Shown: positions 1 to 10,728 of the stretch, piece after piece
Position numbering within the stretch: the first letter of the stretch is position 1
Layout: the number at the start of each line of letters is the position of its first letter
Assembly: GCA_029204225.1 (NCBI GenBank)
Contig: CM055102.1
Span: 39,507,014 to 39,571,013, forward strand
From: Diphasiastrum complanatum
Lineage: Eukaryota; Streptophyta; Lycopodiopsida; Lycopodiales; Lycopodiaceae
Reading direction: 5' to 3'
Length of the DNA: 64,000 nt
Program-made: the position numbers and the translations under genes
The notes under the pieces: model-generated
What the model saw: only the letters and a program-made list of their open reading frames with translations
What the model was told of the DNA's origin: nothing
The model's database searches: none

Positions 1-160
1 CGCTAATAGCAAAAATCTAAAAGAACTCTAAAGAACTGAGCTAGAATGCTCAAGAGTATTCAAGCTTGAAAGCTTGAGAGAGCTGCTAAATTTTACTTCA
101 ATACATTGCATGAATGAATGAAATAACAGACGTATGATCAGCTATTTTTAAGCAAATAAT
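1..160 (-). mobile_element. copia LTR fragment
   Basis: The first ~160 bases match, on the opposite strand, the LTR near 62.46-62.64 kb. Shared blocks include GAGCTAGAATGCTC and the following CTTGAAAGCTTGAG-like stretch. It is the cut end of a minus-oriented copy of that copia LTR, running off the window. No coding capacity. Confidence 0.6.
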
Positions 161-689
161 GGGCATCCAGTAGGATAGTAGGACAACTGATTAGGTCGTA
201 GATCATAATGGCTAGTTGGCCATAGTGAGCTGGCATTCGTCTAGTTAGTACTTCCTGGAAGTGGAATCCACCTATGAGCAATTTTCGTGTACTTCTGTAG
301 ACTGTGTAAAACATGCATAAAACTATAGAGCTGGCTAATGTAGTGGATGAAGATTAAAAACGATTAGTCGATCATCAGGAGAATAATCCAGCACCTATCA
401 CATCCTCTATTAGGAATTTGAGGTGGGGAGTGCTTGATTTTCATTGGACCTCTTTTTTTCCTTCTCTAAATACGATTGGTTGAATGACTTATGAGTCCAA
501 ATTGGTGAAAATATTTCTTTTAATTGGTCACTAGATCTCATGCCAACACATAGAGATGAGTCAATTATCCAACCTAATCTTGACACTTGTAGAAAGCCTA
601 AGCTAGCTCAAGCCACATAAAATGCCACTTTTGGCCTAATCATGGAATTATAAGTGTACTTACTCTAGTTGCCTCTGAAGCCAAAATTG
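161..689. other. no recognisable gene
   Basis: AT-rich sequence with stops in all frames. I see nothing conserved. It lies between an LTR fragment and a gag-like remnant and is probably decayed retroelement leader. Confidence 0.4.
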
Positions 690-1400
690 GCCCTATCACC
701 TACTCACACATATATGGACATAGAAAAATTTATTAACTTCCCTAGACTCAACATAGATGACTTTGATCCAGTGACGAATACACGAGCCTCAAGTTAGCTA
801 TGTCTGATGCCATCCAGGAGGAAGATGAAGGATCAGATGTTGATGAATCTATTTGAAGGAAAGCACCTCGTGCTCCTATCTATGAGTCAAAGCAGATCGA
901 GGATATGCGAGATCAGCTTTGGAAATCACAACTAGAGTTGCTTAATCAACAACACCAACTGCAAATGGAGAAACTCACCAATGAGTTTCAAAATACTCTG
1001 AAGTCTATCCAACGCATTATGCCTCCTCAACCACACACTGCCCATGTACCTAATAGACAAAAACCCATATGGTGCCCACACTACTAGGCCACACATCCTA
1101 CAGATTCTTGTCTTTCATATCAACCTATCCAAGCACATGCCATCCAATGATATGAAGACCAATCATCACAATCTGGACATTCCTCACATTATGAATACCC
1201 ACTAGAAAGTCCAAAACCACTAGCAATACAAGATGGTTATGCTGTTATACAAGGGCCCATGAACAATAGATGTTTCATTTTTGGTGGTCGATTGTCTAGT
1301 CAAGACCAAGTACCATGTTGAGTGTCCCGACTGTGTCCAAATACACAGTTTCCAAGACTGTCCAAAACAACCCAACATGATCCTACCTGCCCGACATGTC
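690..1400 (+). pseudogene. decayed gag-like reading frame
   Basis: A plus-strand reading frame broken by several stops. The piece at 905-1087 is a Q/L/E-rich stretch likely to form a coiled coil (about residues 5-45). Downstream near 1290-1320 a Cys-containing segment (CFIFGG...VPC) looks like a damaged CCHC zinc knuckle. Coiled coil followed by a zinc knuckle is the usual order in retrotransposon Gag. No protease or RT follows, so the class of element cannot be assigned. This is inference from composition and motif order. Confidence 0.3.
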
Positions 1401-2900
1401 AGTTATGAATCACGATAGGATCCTCACAACAACACCACACGAGCACCATAGCATCCAACAGTTAAACTTGCTACTCAGTTCCTTAAGAACTTCTACATCA
1501 CCATGACATTTACCAGATCGATAATCAAACATAGATGTTATATGAACTGAGTAATTGCAAGATGAAGAGAAACCTGATATTCCGTCACCTGCTACTAGTC
1601 CCAGAGCACCTTCACAATGGAAATGGACCCTTTCTCTGCAATCCTGCAATCTCAAATCTATATGTCTATACTTTCTGATAAAATTTCCACTAACACAAAA
1701 CAACTCTGAGAAATCAGAAATCTAGACAATGGTCCATTTATGAATCTCATAATCCGAAGGATATAAATGGGAATAGTATCTTCTCCTTCTATGCATTTCA
1801 AGCCATATTTTACAATATCTGCTATCAATGATGGTAGATTTAGTGTCACCAACCCTGCCTTGTTTTCACAAGGGCATATCAGAGTTTTTATCATTACTCT
1901 ACAAGACCAATGGGATATTGCAATTGTCAAGGTGAATTATCAATGTTGATGAATGAAAGTTTTGCCATACAATTCTCACTCTATATACCGTTCGTTTGTT
2001 TCCTTGTTCCTCTTCATCCCTTTTGTGTGATTGATTTTTGCATGAGAAATAGCCATTGTGCACGAGAGTCTTCCATAGAGTATCTCAAGAAACAGTTTCA
2101 TTCATCTATACATTTTCATATCATCTTGTACAGAGTTTAGGATCTTTGAGTATACTGCAACTTTCAGAAATCCAAGTCATTTTTGAGTTGATTCTTGTCT
2201 TTCATAGTGATATTAATCTTCGAGTCAACTACAGCAAGATCGAAACAATTTAGTTAAAATTTGTTCAATCTTTAGTCCAGTCGCATGTTCAACGTGTTTC
2301 AACTACGTGTTCCAAACACCGATCCAACCTTGAGCATGCAAGTTACAGATAACAATATCCCCACCAACAGATTTTTTTTTCTTTTGGAGGGGAGAGAGTG
2401 GATCTGCTTGGATCCACTACAGCAGTTACATTACCAACAACAACATCAGCAAGGTTGACAGCCAAGGTCACAAAACCAAAGACGATAAGGACAAGGCTAA
2501 GAAGCCAAATAGGCAATCCAAAGAGAACAATCCAGTCATGACGAAGATCCTTCAGAAAAGAGAAGCACAAGTATTGAAAAATTAGTCTGCTTCTTCAACT
2601 AGCCCTCTTCTCACGACATCTGCATCCATTCCCGTGCCTATCGCCCACACCATCTACTGTTGTCACCACCGCCACCACCCTTCCTTCCATTTCTCTATTT
2701 TTCATAAAACCACTATTCATCTAAGAAATCCCCAGTTTTTCAAATCCTAAATTTTCTATAGAAGCGGTTGATAGATCATTGCAAGTGTCTTGCGGAGACC
2801 AACTACCACCTACAATAATTGATCAACCAAAAGAAGATCTAAGAAGTAGGCAAAGCAACTAGAAGAAATAAAGAGTAAGATTCAAGAAGCTGAGGAGGAA
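1401..2900. other. unassigned sequence
   Basis: Only short, unconvincing reading frames on both strands, and no motif I recognise. Surrounded by retroelement fragments, so probably old mobile DNA. Confidence 0.35.
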
Positions 2901-2934
2901 AGGACGAAACTTAGGCAACAAATCCGAACAATAA

Positions 2935-3200
2935 GCTTGGAGGTTAAATTTCTAATCTCATAGGGTGCAGCTAATATGTCCCAAGCATCTTTAGCTATTT
3001 GAGCTGCTTAGATATGGCTGATGTGAACATCATTGATGTTGAGAGTGATCATGGAAAAGGCCTTCCCATTAGTTTCCATTTGGTGATTAGTATTGGATCC
3101 TCTGGTTTTGTCTCAGTGCCTTCAAAGATATCCCATAGTTCTTTGGCAAGAAAAATGACCTTCAAGTAGGTCAAAATAGATTTCGACCTAGACTGTCAAA
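2935..3200 (-). pseudogene. copia gag N-terminal remnant
   Basis: On the minus strand, two short frames read LAKELWDIFEGTETKP and then AKDAWDILAAPYE. These are the typical LW-D-ALxGTExKP and AKEAWDxLxxxYE signatures of Ty1/copia Gag (the UBN2/retrotran_gag family). A frameshift separates them and internal stops are present. Gag packages element RNA in cytoplasmic particles; this copy cannot. It is a different insertion from the copia at 4604-8915, which lacks this part of gag. Confidence 0.6.
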
Positions 3201-3699
3201 AAGTGCAGATTGTGTAAAACCTTTAGTATCTTGAATCACAAGGGAATTTCAACTTCAATAGCAATAAGCAAATAAATTTATGGGCCATAAATCTTATGGA
3301 TTTACAAGCCATATCCAAAGCAAGTCGATTAATTTAATAACAACAAAAAAAATATTTATGGGCCATAGACACCATAGAATGCTTCACCCGAAAATTAATT
3401 TCATTTTGGCTCCAAATTTGTAAAGTAACATTATACACAAATAAGATTAACTCTTTTGGGAGTCATTTTGGAATACAAATGGACTTTGGAGTTTGGAATT
3501 TTTAGTTCGAAGGAAAGGGAATTTGAAATTTTGGGATCGATTGATAAAACTTTTGAAACTAGGTCAAACTCCCCATTACCATGTCCTCATTGAATAGGCA
3601 CCCATCGACAGTGCCACTCCTTCCATTTAGCCTTTGGGCCCAACCTAATCAATAATGCCACATGGTAGCCCATGTGGCAGAGGACCAAAGGTCATTTTG

Positions 3700-3945
3700 G
3701 CACAATGATTCTATGTTGAATATGTAAGTATATACATATCTGTAGTGTTATGTGTGAAGTAGGGTTAGGTTTAGGGCTTAAGTAGGAACATTTACCTATT
3801 ATTTTTAGGAGCTCATTCTTGTATATAAGTCTATTTTGCTACAGGTCACTCGTTCTATTCTCCTCTCTTGTTTCATTGTGTGAGCTTGTTTTGCTTTCTC
3901 TCTTCTCCAAAGATCCTAGTTGTGCTATTTTTGGTACCAGAGTGT
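3700..3945 (+). mobile_element. LTR end and tRNA primer-binding site
   Basis: TGGTACCAGAG at 3932-3942 resembles the initiator-tRNA-Met complementary primer-binding site (TGGTATCAGAGC) that follows the 5' LTR of most plant copia elements. The preceding ~230 bases look like an LTR 3' half, with a transcribed pyrimidine-rich stretch. The LTR start and the rest of the element were not found; the following 600 bases hold no pol. The other LTR is missing, so the left boundary is uncertain. Confidence 0.5.
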
Positions 3946-4571
3946 GCATTTAAGTGAGGAGAAAGCTTCAGCCACAAGCCAATACATCTGTAGGAGAAGG
4001 TGCTCTTCTATTCATCGCATTCTACGAGTGAGGTTTTCAGTGTCTAGCTATGTTTGGAGAAGGCAATCTTCTGTTCATCGCATTCTGTGCTAGTTAACTT
4101 ATATCGGTGAAGTTTTTGGTGTATAACAGCGTTTGGAGTTGCAGTCAAGTAGCAAAAGCAGTGCATCTTGTGATAGTGATCTTGGCATTCTTGTGTGGCT
4201 TTTGGGTAGCAAAGAAGTGTTTACTTAGCTTTTGGGAGTAGCAAAGTTCTTGCTTAGGCCATTATCAGTTGTGTCAAGTCTTTGGATCGAATCTGAGTCT
4301 TCATACTTTTCACATTACTAATCTTGGTTTTTTGGAAGATCATACACTTCAAAATCTTTCGCCGTGCCAGAGTGGGGATTCTAGAATGCTCCTTCTAAAA
4401 ACTAAAATATTCCCTTTAGTTTTCATCTTATCCCTACTAATATCAGTTCAACCCGTGAATTTTTATCAAAAAAGAGATTGTCATGTCCAAAGACTTTAGA
4501 GGGAAATGAAAACTTAAAAGAAATAATGAATCATCACAGAAGAATAATGATTCATTACAAAAGATAATGTT
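3946..4571. other. leader-like sequence without gene
   Basis: This contains short internal repeats of the type GCATTCT...GTGTTTGGAG (about 3997-4140) but no conserved reading frame. It ends where homology to the X-transposon transposase begins. Confidence 0.35.
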
Positions 4572-4598
4572 CGATGTTTTATCAAAAGCAGGACTGCA

Positions 4599-4603
4599 TA
4601 AGG
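4599..4603. repeat. target-site duplication TAAGG (left)
   Basis: TAAGG here and at 8916-8920 flank the copia element. Removing the element and one copy restores the frame Leu-His-Lys-Gly-His of the transposase, matching the uninterrupted copy at 39.3 kb. Confidence 0.9.
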
Positions 4604-4879
4604 ACTTAGAATTTGCTTTGCACAGGAACACAGATCATGCTACACAACAACATAGACAAAAAATCACTCTCCTCAGCAAGCTCACATAGCAACTGTATTT
4701 CTCAAAATGAAATTACACTGTACATATAGTTGTTCACTCAGGCAACCCATGCATGATCCAGGTTGCCGTTGGCGGGACTCGTGTCCCGTCGACTTGCCTC
4801 GTGGCGAGGTCAGCTGATCCTTATCCACTGATAGGACCCACAGTACAGTAACACAATGATTCTAACTTTAATTCTAACT
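4604..4879 (-). repeat. 3' LTR of nested copia
   Basis: The complete LTR. The stretch about 4664-4879 is ~90% identical to 8690-8915. Its coding-strand 5' end AGTTAGAATT follows the polypurine tract directly, and its other end abuts the target duplication. Confidence 0.85.
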
Positions 4880-4932
4880 CTCTCCCTTAAAGTAGAGTCA
4901 CTTTTTATACAGTCATATACATAGCTTTAAAG

Positions 4933-5709
4933 TCAACAGACTTTAAATACAGAAAGATTTGATCTAAATTTATCAAACTTTTCTCCAGTAAGTGGCTTAG
5001 TGAAAATATCAGCTAGTTGTTCTTCTGTGCTACAATGAACAACATGAATTTCACGACTCAGCAGCCTCTCACGTATGAAGTGATATTGAATCTCAATGTG
5101 TTTAGTTCTCGCATGGAACACTGGATTCTTTGCTAGCTGAATGCCACTCTGACTGTCACTATGTAAAGTCATGGGATTTTTCTGCCTTATGCCAATTTCT
5201 TCCAAGATTTGTCTCAACCATATAGCTTCTTGTGCAGCACTACACATTGCCTTATACTCTGCTTCTGTGGTGGAAAGAGCAATTGTACTTTGCTTCTTAC
5301 TAGACCAGGAAAAGCAATTACAAAACTGGAATATATATCCTGTGGCGGATCTATGATCATCATAGTCACCTCCCCAGTCCGCATCCACATAGCCACACAA
5401 CTCAGGTAAACCATCATGCTTCCTGTAAATCAAGCCATACTCTGAAGTGCCTTTCACATAACGCAAAATGCGTTTAGCTGCTTTCCAATGCGATTCCGTA
5501 GGTGCTGCCATAAACTGACTTACAATGCCAACAACATAGCATATATCTGGTCTAGTTGTGGTAAGGTAAATCAAGCTCCCTACTAACTGTCTATATAGCG
5601 TAGCATCAAATGACTGTGATTCATCAAGCTTAGAAAGCTTTTTACCTGGTTCAATAGGAGTGTTTACTGGTTGCCTGCAACCTAAACCTGTGCAGCAACT
5701 CTTTGACAT
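4933..5709 (-). pseudogene. copia pol, RT C-terminus and RNase H
   Basis: 258 codons in the frame after a shift. It holds the RT thumb/connection (LVGSLIYLTTTRPDICY), then the copia RNase H: YVDADWGGD with the first catalytic Asp, SATGYIF, STTEAEYKAM with the catalytic Glu, LHSDSQSG, and the tail ARTKHIEIQYHFIRE...LADIFTKPL. It ends as usual just upstream of the polypurine tract. A frameshift near 5651-5709 separates it from the upstream pol, so the polyprotein is not continuous. Confidence 0.9.
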
Positions 5710-8293
5710 ACTTCACCTGTGTTAAACCCACTTCATGTCCTTTTTGCCACAGTTCTACTCCAAGGCAGTAATGCATCAGGCTGAGATCCGTCATCTCAAA
5801 TTGTTCCATGAGGTCTTTCTTGATCATGTCTATCATCTCTTGATTATAACCCGTAATAATCAAGTCATCAACATAAAGAGCAATCAAAGCAACCATACCA
5901 TCAAAGAATAAGACATATAGATTTGGATCAGAATGTGTTCTCACCATCCCCTTTGAACGAAAGTAGGCATCAATCCTGCTATACCACGCACGTGGTGCTT
6001 GTTTAAGACCATAAAGCGCTTTCTTCTAGTGACATACTTTATTTTCCTGTCCTTTCATTACAAAGCCTTCAGGTTGATTCATGAACACTTCTTCTTCTAA
6101 CTCACCATTTAGAAAAGCAGATTTCACATCTATCTGATGCAAAGGCCAACCAAAATGTGAAGCTAAAGCAATAAGTAGACGTAGAATATTCCACTTACAC
6201 ACCGACACAAAGGTCTCCTCATAGTCAATGCCTTTATTTTGTGCGTACCCTTTTGTTACCGATCTTGCTTTGTGTTTTGCTATGCTTCCATCTGCATGGT
6301 ACTTAGTTCTGTATACCCATTTGCAACCAATGGGTTTCTTGCCAACTGGTGGTTCTACTAAGTCCCATGTGTTATGCTTAGCAATTGACTCCATCTCCTC
6401 TCCCATGGCCTTGATCCAAATGTCATCATCCTTTGCTTCACCATAAGTCGAAGGTTCTTTGTTTTGAATAATGCTGGATAACAGAGCATAATTTGCTTCA
6501 TATCTTTCAAGTAGTATCTTCTCTCTTGTTGATCTTCGTAGCTCTCCCTGGTTAGATGATCCTGGAAAGTCATCTATATCGCGGCTCTCCATCAATCTCT
6601 CAAACCACTTAGGGAGCTTTCTGTCAGATGATCGGCTTCCTGGTGAAAATGTATCCCACGGTACATCCTTCTCCTTGCATTTGTCACCTGCAATTTCAAT
6701 CCTTCTTGCACCAAAAGGTTTCTCCCTACCTCTCCAACCTGTTTCATGAGGTTGAGTAGTAGTATCTTGAGATGTATCCTCATGTTCATAACTCGGAAGG
6801 TCAATGAATGGATCATCATCAGGTGGTATCCTCACTATACCATTTTTCCTACTGGATGTGTCTATCTTCTCAGCATCTTCGTTTTCATACATCTTGGATT
6901 CATCAAAGATAACATCTCGGCTTATATGGATTTTGTTTTCGACTGGATCAAAACATCTATAGCCCTTCATGCGATCATCATATCCTAGGAATATGCACTT
7001 GATAGCTTTTACATCAAGTTTACGTCTTTCTTCCTTAGGAATATGTACAAAGGCCTTACATCCAAAGATTCGCAAGTGGTTCACCTTTGGCTTCTTCTTT
7101 GTGAATGCTTCCTCAGGTGTTATTTTTGGTATGGCAATGGTAGGACTTCTATTTTGAAGATAGACTATCATGCTACATGCTTCTGACCAAAAATCTTTTG
7201 GTAATTTCATGTTAGCTAGCATAGATCTAGCACTTTCCACAATCGTACGATTTTTGCGCTCAGCTACACCATTGAGAGCAGGAGTATGAGCTTGCGTAAA
7301 TTGTCTTTTAATCCCACATTGATCACAAAGATCATTTAAGTCATTAGACTTATACTCACCTCCACTATCTGATCTTAGGACTTTGATCCTCTTACCTGTC
7401 TGATTTTTTACCAAGTTTTTGAAGTTCTTGAAGTTATCAAAAGCATCTAATTTCTTCTTCAAGAAGTAGATCCACGTCTTACGTGACATATCATCAATAA
7501 AGATCGTGAAATAGAAGGCTTTTCCTAAGGACATGGTCCTCATGGGCCCGCATAAATCTGTGTGGATTAAATCCAGGATGTTCTTTGCTCTTGCAGCACC
7601 CCCTTTATTGAACTTTTCTCGATGTTGCTTCCCATATATACAAGATTTGCACATCGATTCCAAGTGATCTGTGATAGGCAGTCTTGTTACCATCTCCAAT
7701 TTTCTCATCAAACTGAGGCTTCCCAAGTTCAAGTGACCAAGCCTCTTGTGCCACAACTTAGTTTGCGAAGGAACGGATAATACAAGTCCATGTTGCCCCT
7801 TGATTGTAGCATTCAACCTGTACAATTTTGTATTGGGCTCTCTTACTCCATTTACAATAAGTTTGAACTTTTGGTTCGCATCCTTCACAAAGCAACGATC
7901 ATGGGCGAATTCTACTTTCAACTTTTGATCAGTAATGACTCCAACGGAAAGTAGATTTTTCTTCAAACCTGGTACGTAAAATACCTCCCTGATCATCCTG
8001 CTTTTGTCATCAGGCAGTTGGATTGAAACTGTGCCTATCCCCTTGATCATGCAAACTTCACCATTTGCTTGTGAATTAGATGTCCCATTATCCAATGCCT
8101 TCAAACTACTGAACCAGTTCTTGTTACCTGTCATGTGTCTTGTGGCTCCTGAGTCAATATGCCATGCTTGATCATCTTGATTAGATGACAATGCAGATAT
8201 GAAGATGCTACAGTCTTCAACCTCACCTTCATTGACAAGGTTACCTGTTGTTTTGGTTTCCCCTTGCCTTGTTCCGCCAGGAATTTGCGACAT
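5651..8293 (-). pseudogene. copia pol: protease, integrase, RT
   Basis: One frame from 8293 to 5651, broken by a single TAG at 6026-6028 (between KVCH and KKALYGLKQAPRAWY). The protease signature is WHIDSGATRHMT (about residue 45). The integrase has the zinc motif LWHKRLGHLN...CKSCIYGKQ, the catalytic region HTDLCGPM, the Asp in SDSGGEY, and Glu in NGVAERKNRT. The RT starts KWVYRTKYHADGS, passes DVKSAFLNG, and has the catalytic YVDD near 5870. The encoded enzymes copy element RNA and integrate it. One nonsense codon and one frameshift are the only visible lesions in pol, so the insertion is fairly young. Confidence 0.92.
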
Positions 8294-8560
8294 TCACTCT
8301 TCCCGTGGCCCTTTTTACCACAATGGAAGCACTTGCCTTTCTTTTTTAGTTTTGCTGGAAGATCCCTCATCCTCCTGAGACTTGGCAAATTGCTGCTTGG
8401 TCTTATTTTTGCCCTTGCCCTTGCCTTGTTTTTGGCGTGTTGCAAGTGCCTGATCATCAGTATTTTGACGTCTAGCTTTCACCATTTCTCATCGTTGCTC
8501 TTCCTGCATCAAGATTCCTGTGAGCTCGTCAAAGCTTGGCAATCTTTCTCTTGATGCTAT
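8131..8560 (-). pseudogene. copia gag C-terminal part
   Basis: The zinc knuckle CFHCGKKGHGKSEC (C-x2-C-x4-H-x4-C) is preceded by a basic linker and the SFDELTGILMQEEQR-type helix of copia Gag, spread over two frames. Everything N-terminal is missing: the sequence runs into a 28-bp direct repeat (8612-8639 and 8648-8675) and then the truncated LTR. An internal deletion therefore removed gag's start and the 5' leader. Confidence 0.85.
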
Positions 8561-8680
8561 TCCACTCACAAACATCTAATAGGGTCCTACAATGCCGCAT
8601 AATGCATTATGCACCAGCTCCACATCACGTATGCGCTCTCCAATAGAATGCGGTTCATCACGTATGCGCTCTCCAATAGA

Positions 8681-8915
8681 ATGTAACACAGACAGAAAAT
8701 CATTCTCCTCAGCAAGCTCACATAGCAACTATAATTCTCAAAATGAAATTACACTGTACATATAGTTGTTCACTCAGGCAACCCATGCATGACCCAGGTT
8801 GCCGTTGGCGGGACGCGTGTCCCGTCGACTTGCCTCGTGGCGAGGCCAGCTGATCCTTATCCATTGATAGGACCCACAGTACAGTAACACAATGATTCTA
8901 ACTTTAAGTCTAACT
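8681..8915 (-). repeat. 5' LTR of nested copia (inner end deleted)
   Basis: About 90% identical to 4660-4879. The coding-strand start AGTTAGACTT adjoins the right TAAGG. The part equivalent to 4604-4660 is absent, and gag sequence follows instead. Confidence 0.85.
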
Positions 8916-9530
8916 TAAGGGACATGTCAAAATACAAAAAGATGAAAAGCTTTTTGGAAAATTAGGAAATATGCCAACTAAGCCAAGCATCGGAGGAGCA
9001 AAAGCACGTCGATTCCTATCAAACCATACTGGTAAGGATTCAAAAATTCAACACTCAGTCTGGAAAGAAATAGTTGCTGCCACTGAAGACTTAGGAGTGA
9101 CCGGCAAATCAAGATTATTGAAAGTTGATGTATGGAGAAAGCTTGACAATATGATTAAGATATTAAGAAAAGACAAATTTTCTGATACTGATAAGAGAGA
9201 TTTACAAAAGACTTGCATCGATTTTGTTGATGTAGTATCAAAAGCATGGGGAGAAGATCACATCACTCATTACATGGTTAGTATGCATGATCAGAGCAGC
9301 CATCAATTAAATTATATATTTTGATCCAAACATAAGACTGACATTACGATTTTGACATGTGCAACACATTCTAAGAGATCATACAACATTTTTTGCAAAC
9401 ACATATGGAAGCCTAAGTGTCTGGTCATCACAAGGGATAGAGGAGTCACATTGTCAAGCACGAGTAACATTTCATCAGAATACACAGCATGGAGGAACCA
9501 ATGAAAAATGAAACTATATTTGCCAATTAT
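8916..9530 (+). pseudogene. transposon X1 delta: putative transposase C-terminal part
   Basis: This continues from 4572-4603 across the copia insertion. The protein reads KGHVKIQKDEK...GGAKARRFLSNH...IQHSVWKEI, and matches 38608-39503 (minus) throughout. An intron lies at 9277-9364: donor GTTAGT as in X2, but the acceptor is GCAA where X2 has GCAG. The next exon reads HILRDHTTFFANTYGSLSVW, then SSQGIEESHCQAR, where a Glu plausibly ends a DDE triad; this Gln-Gly-x-Glu context is common to RNase H-fold transposases. Later stops truncate the tail. Assignment to DDE transposases is inference from general layout, not a firm family match. Confidence 0.6.
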
Positions 9531-9700
9531 TTTAGTGGTTCTATCGTAGAGTTCAAATTCGACAGATCACAAAATCTTCAAATTATGACAAATTCAGAAA
9601 AGCTTGCAAATTTATTGAGCAACATAGAAGCTAAAAATTCAGAGATACAAAGTTGCTACAAATGTAAATTATATTCACAATTTTCAATATATACAAATCA

Positions 9701-10217
9701 TCATTCAGAAGTATCTGATTCATCCTCTTGTCCAATTGTTGTGCTATCATGCAGTAATTCTCGACTTGCATATGCATCCAGAAGATGCGCATTGTCCTTG
9801 TTACCACTCAATTCTATATATGTTGCATACAATGAATAATGGGAACTCCTTAATGGTATATTTCCATCTACAAATCCTAATATGTTTAAAACAACACTAA
9901 CGTTTGCCATAGCCCAGTATAAACATTCCCACCAGTCATAATTCCCTCCTCACCATCATAGTCAATGCTCGGCACTAAGTCTTTGATTTCAAAATCAACA
10001 ATGTCAAAGAACTCAGTAATGGTGCTTGACAATAAACAAAGCACCGTATCCTCACGATAATTGAAAAAACACATAAATTTGTCGTTGTAATATACACATC
10101 TTCAATAATATAATATTTTGGCAAATCAAAAAAGCATTTAGAATGTACTCTAGCAATATCTTCCTTAGTATTGGCATTAGAGCCAATGAAAGACGTGTGC
10201 AGCCGTATAGGATGCAT
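9701..10217 (-). pseudogene. transposon X1 gamma remnant, unknown protein
   Basis: Three minus-strand frames match gamma of X2 (36964-38445) in order: SFIGxNxxxxED around 10.19 kb, YREDxVLCLLSxTIxEF around 10.02 kb, and the C-terminus RSSHYSLYATYIELSGNKD at 9701-9910. The N-terminal half and a central ~300 bp are deleted. Function unknown. Its C-terminus is the best-conserved part between copies. Confidence 0.65.
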
Positions 10218-10229
10218 GTGTCACATTCT

Positions 10230-10720
10230 GATTAGTTGTCGCTTGACACGTGTTGTAGGATGATTCGATAAAAATATTCCACGTGTGAATCCGTACAAGA
10301 GTCATGTGTCACATTCTGATTCGTTGCCGTTGACACATGTCGTAAGATGATTCAAAAAAATATACCACATGTGTAAAGCCATGTGTTGCATTTTGATTGG
10401 ATGCATTTGACATGTGTCGATGGCTGATTTGTAACTTTTCAGACACGTGCGGACGGCACGTGTGACCACACACGTGCGACTACACACGTGCAAAAAAATC
10501 GTTTACACATGTTCGTGAGCTCAAAGTCCATTCACTTTTCTTCTTCCGTTTTTCATGCCATATCGCTTCTCTGCGCAAGCTCTTTCCTCCATGATCTCTG
10601 TCTCCTTCTGTGTGCGCACAAGAGCAATATTACTGCCGTACATATTGCTTATGTGTGCGGTTAGCTTTCTGTCTCTTTTTTTTTGTTTTTCACATTCGCA
10701 CAAGAGCGATACGTCCTAGA
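10230..10720. promoter_or_regulatory. divergent gamma/beta intergenic region with CACGTG array
   Basis: CACGTG palindromes at 10247, 10280, 10444, 10457, 10471 and 10485 are mixed with ACATGTG variants. Copies of GCGCACAAGAGCAATA-like sequence follow at 10611-10630 and 10695-10711. The same two motif families occupy the equivalent interval of X2. CACGTG is the core bound by plant bZIP and bHLH factors (established); regulation of this transposon by them is inference. Confidence 0.6.
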
Positions 10721-10728
10721 CTGCCCTC

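Larger units (their letters stand above)
4604..8915 (-). mobile_element. Ty1/copia element with non-canonical LTR ends
   Basis: A 4312-bp minus-strand element bounded by the TAAGG duplication. The 3' LTR is 4604-4879 (276 bp), preceded on the minus strand by the polypurine tract AAGGGAGAG. The 5' LTR is 8681-8915 and lacks its inner part. Read 5'-3' on the coding strand, the LTR starts AGTTAGA and ends TCTAAGT instead of TG...CA. The pol domain order is protease, integrase, RT, RNase H. Primer-binding site, LTR inner end and N-terminal gag are deleted. It inserted into the transposase gene of transposon X1. Confidence 0.9.
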
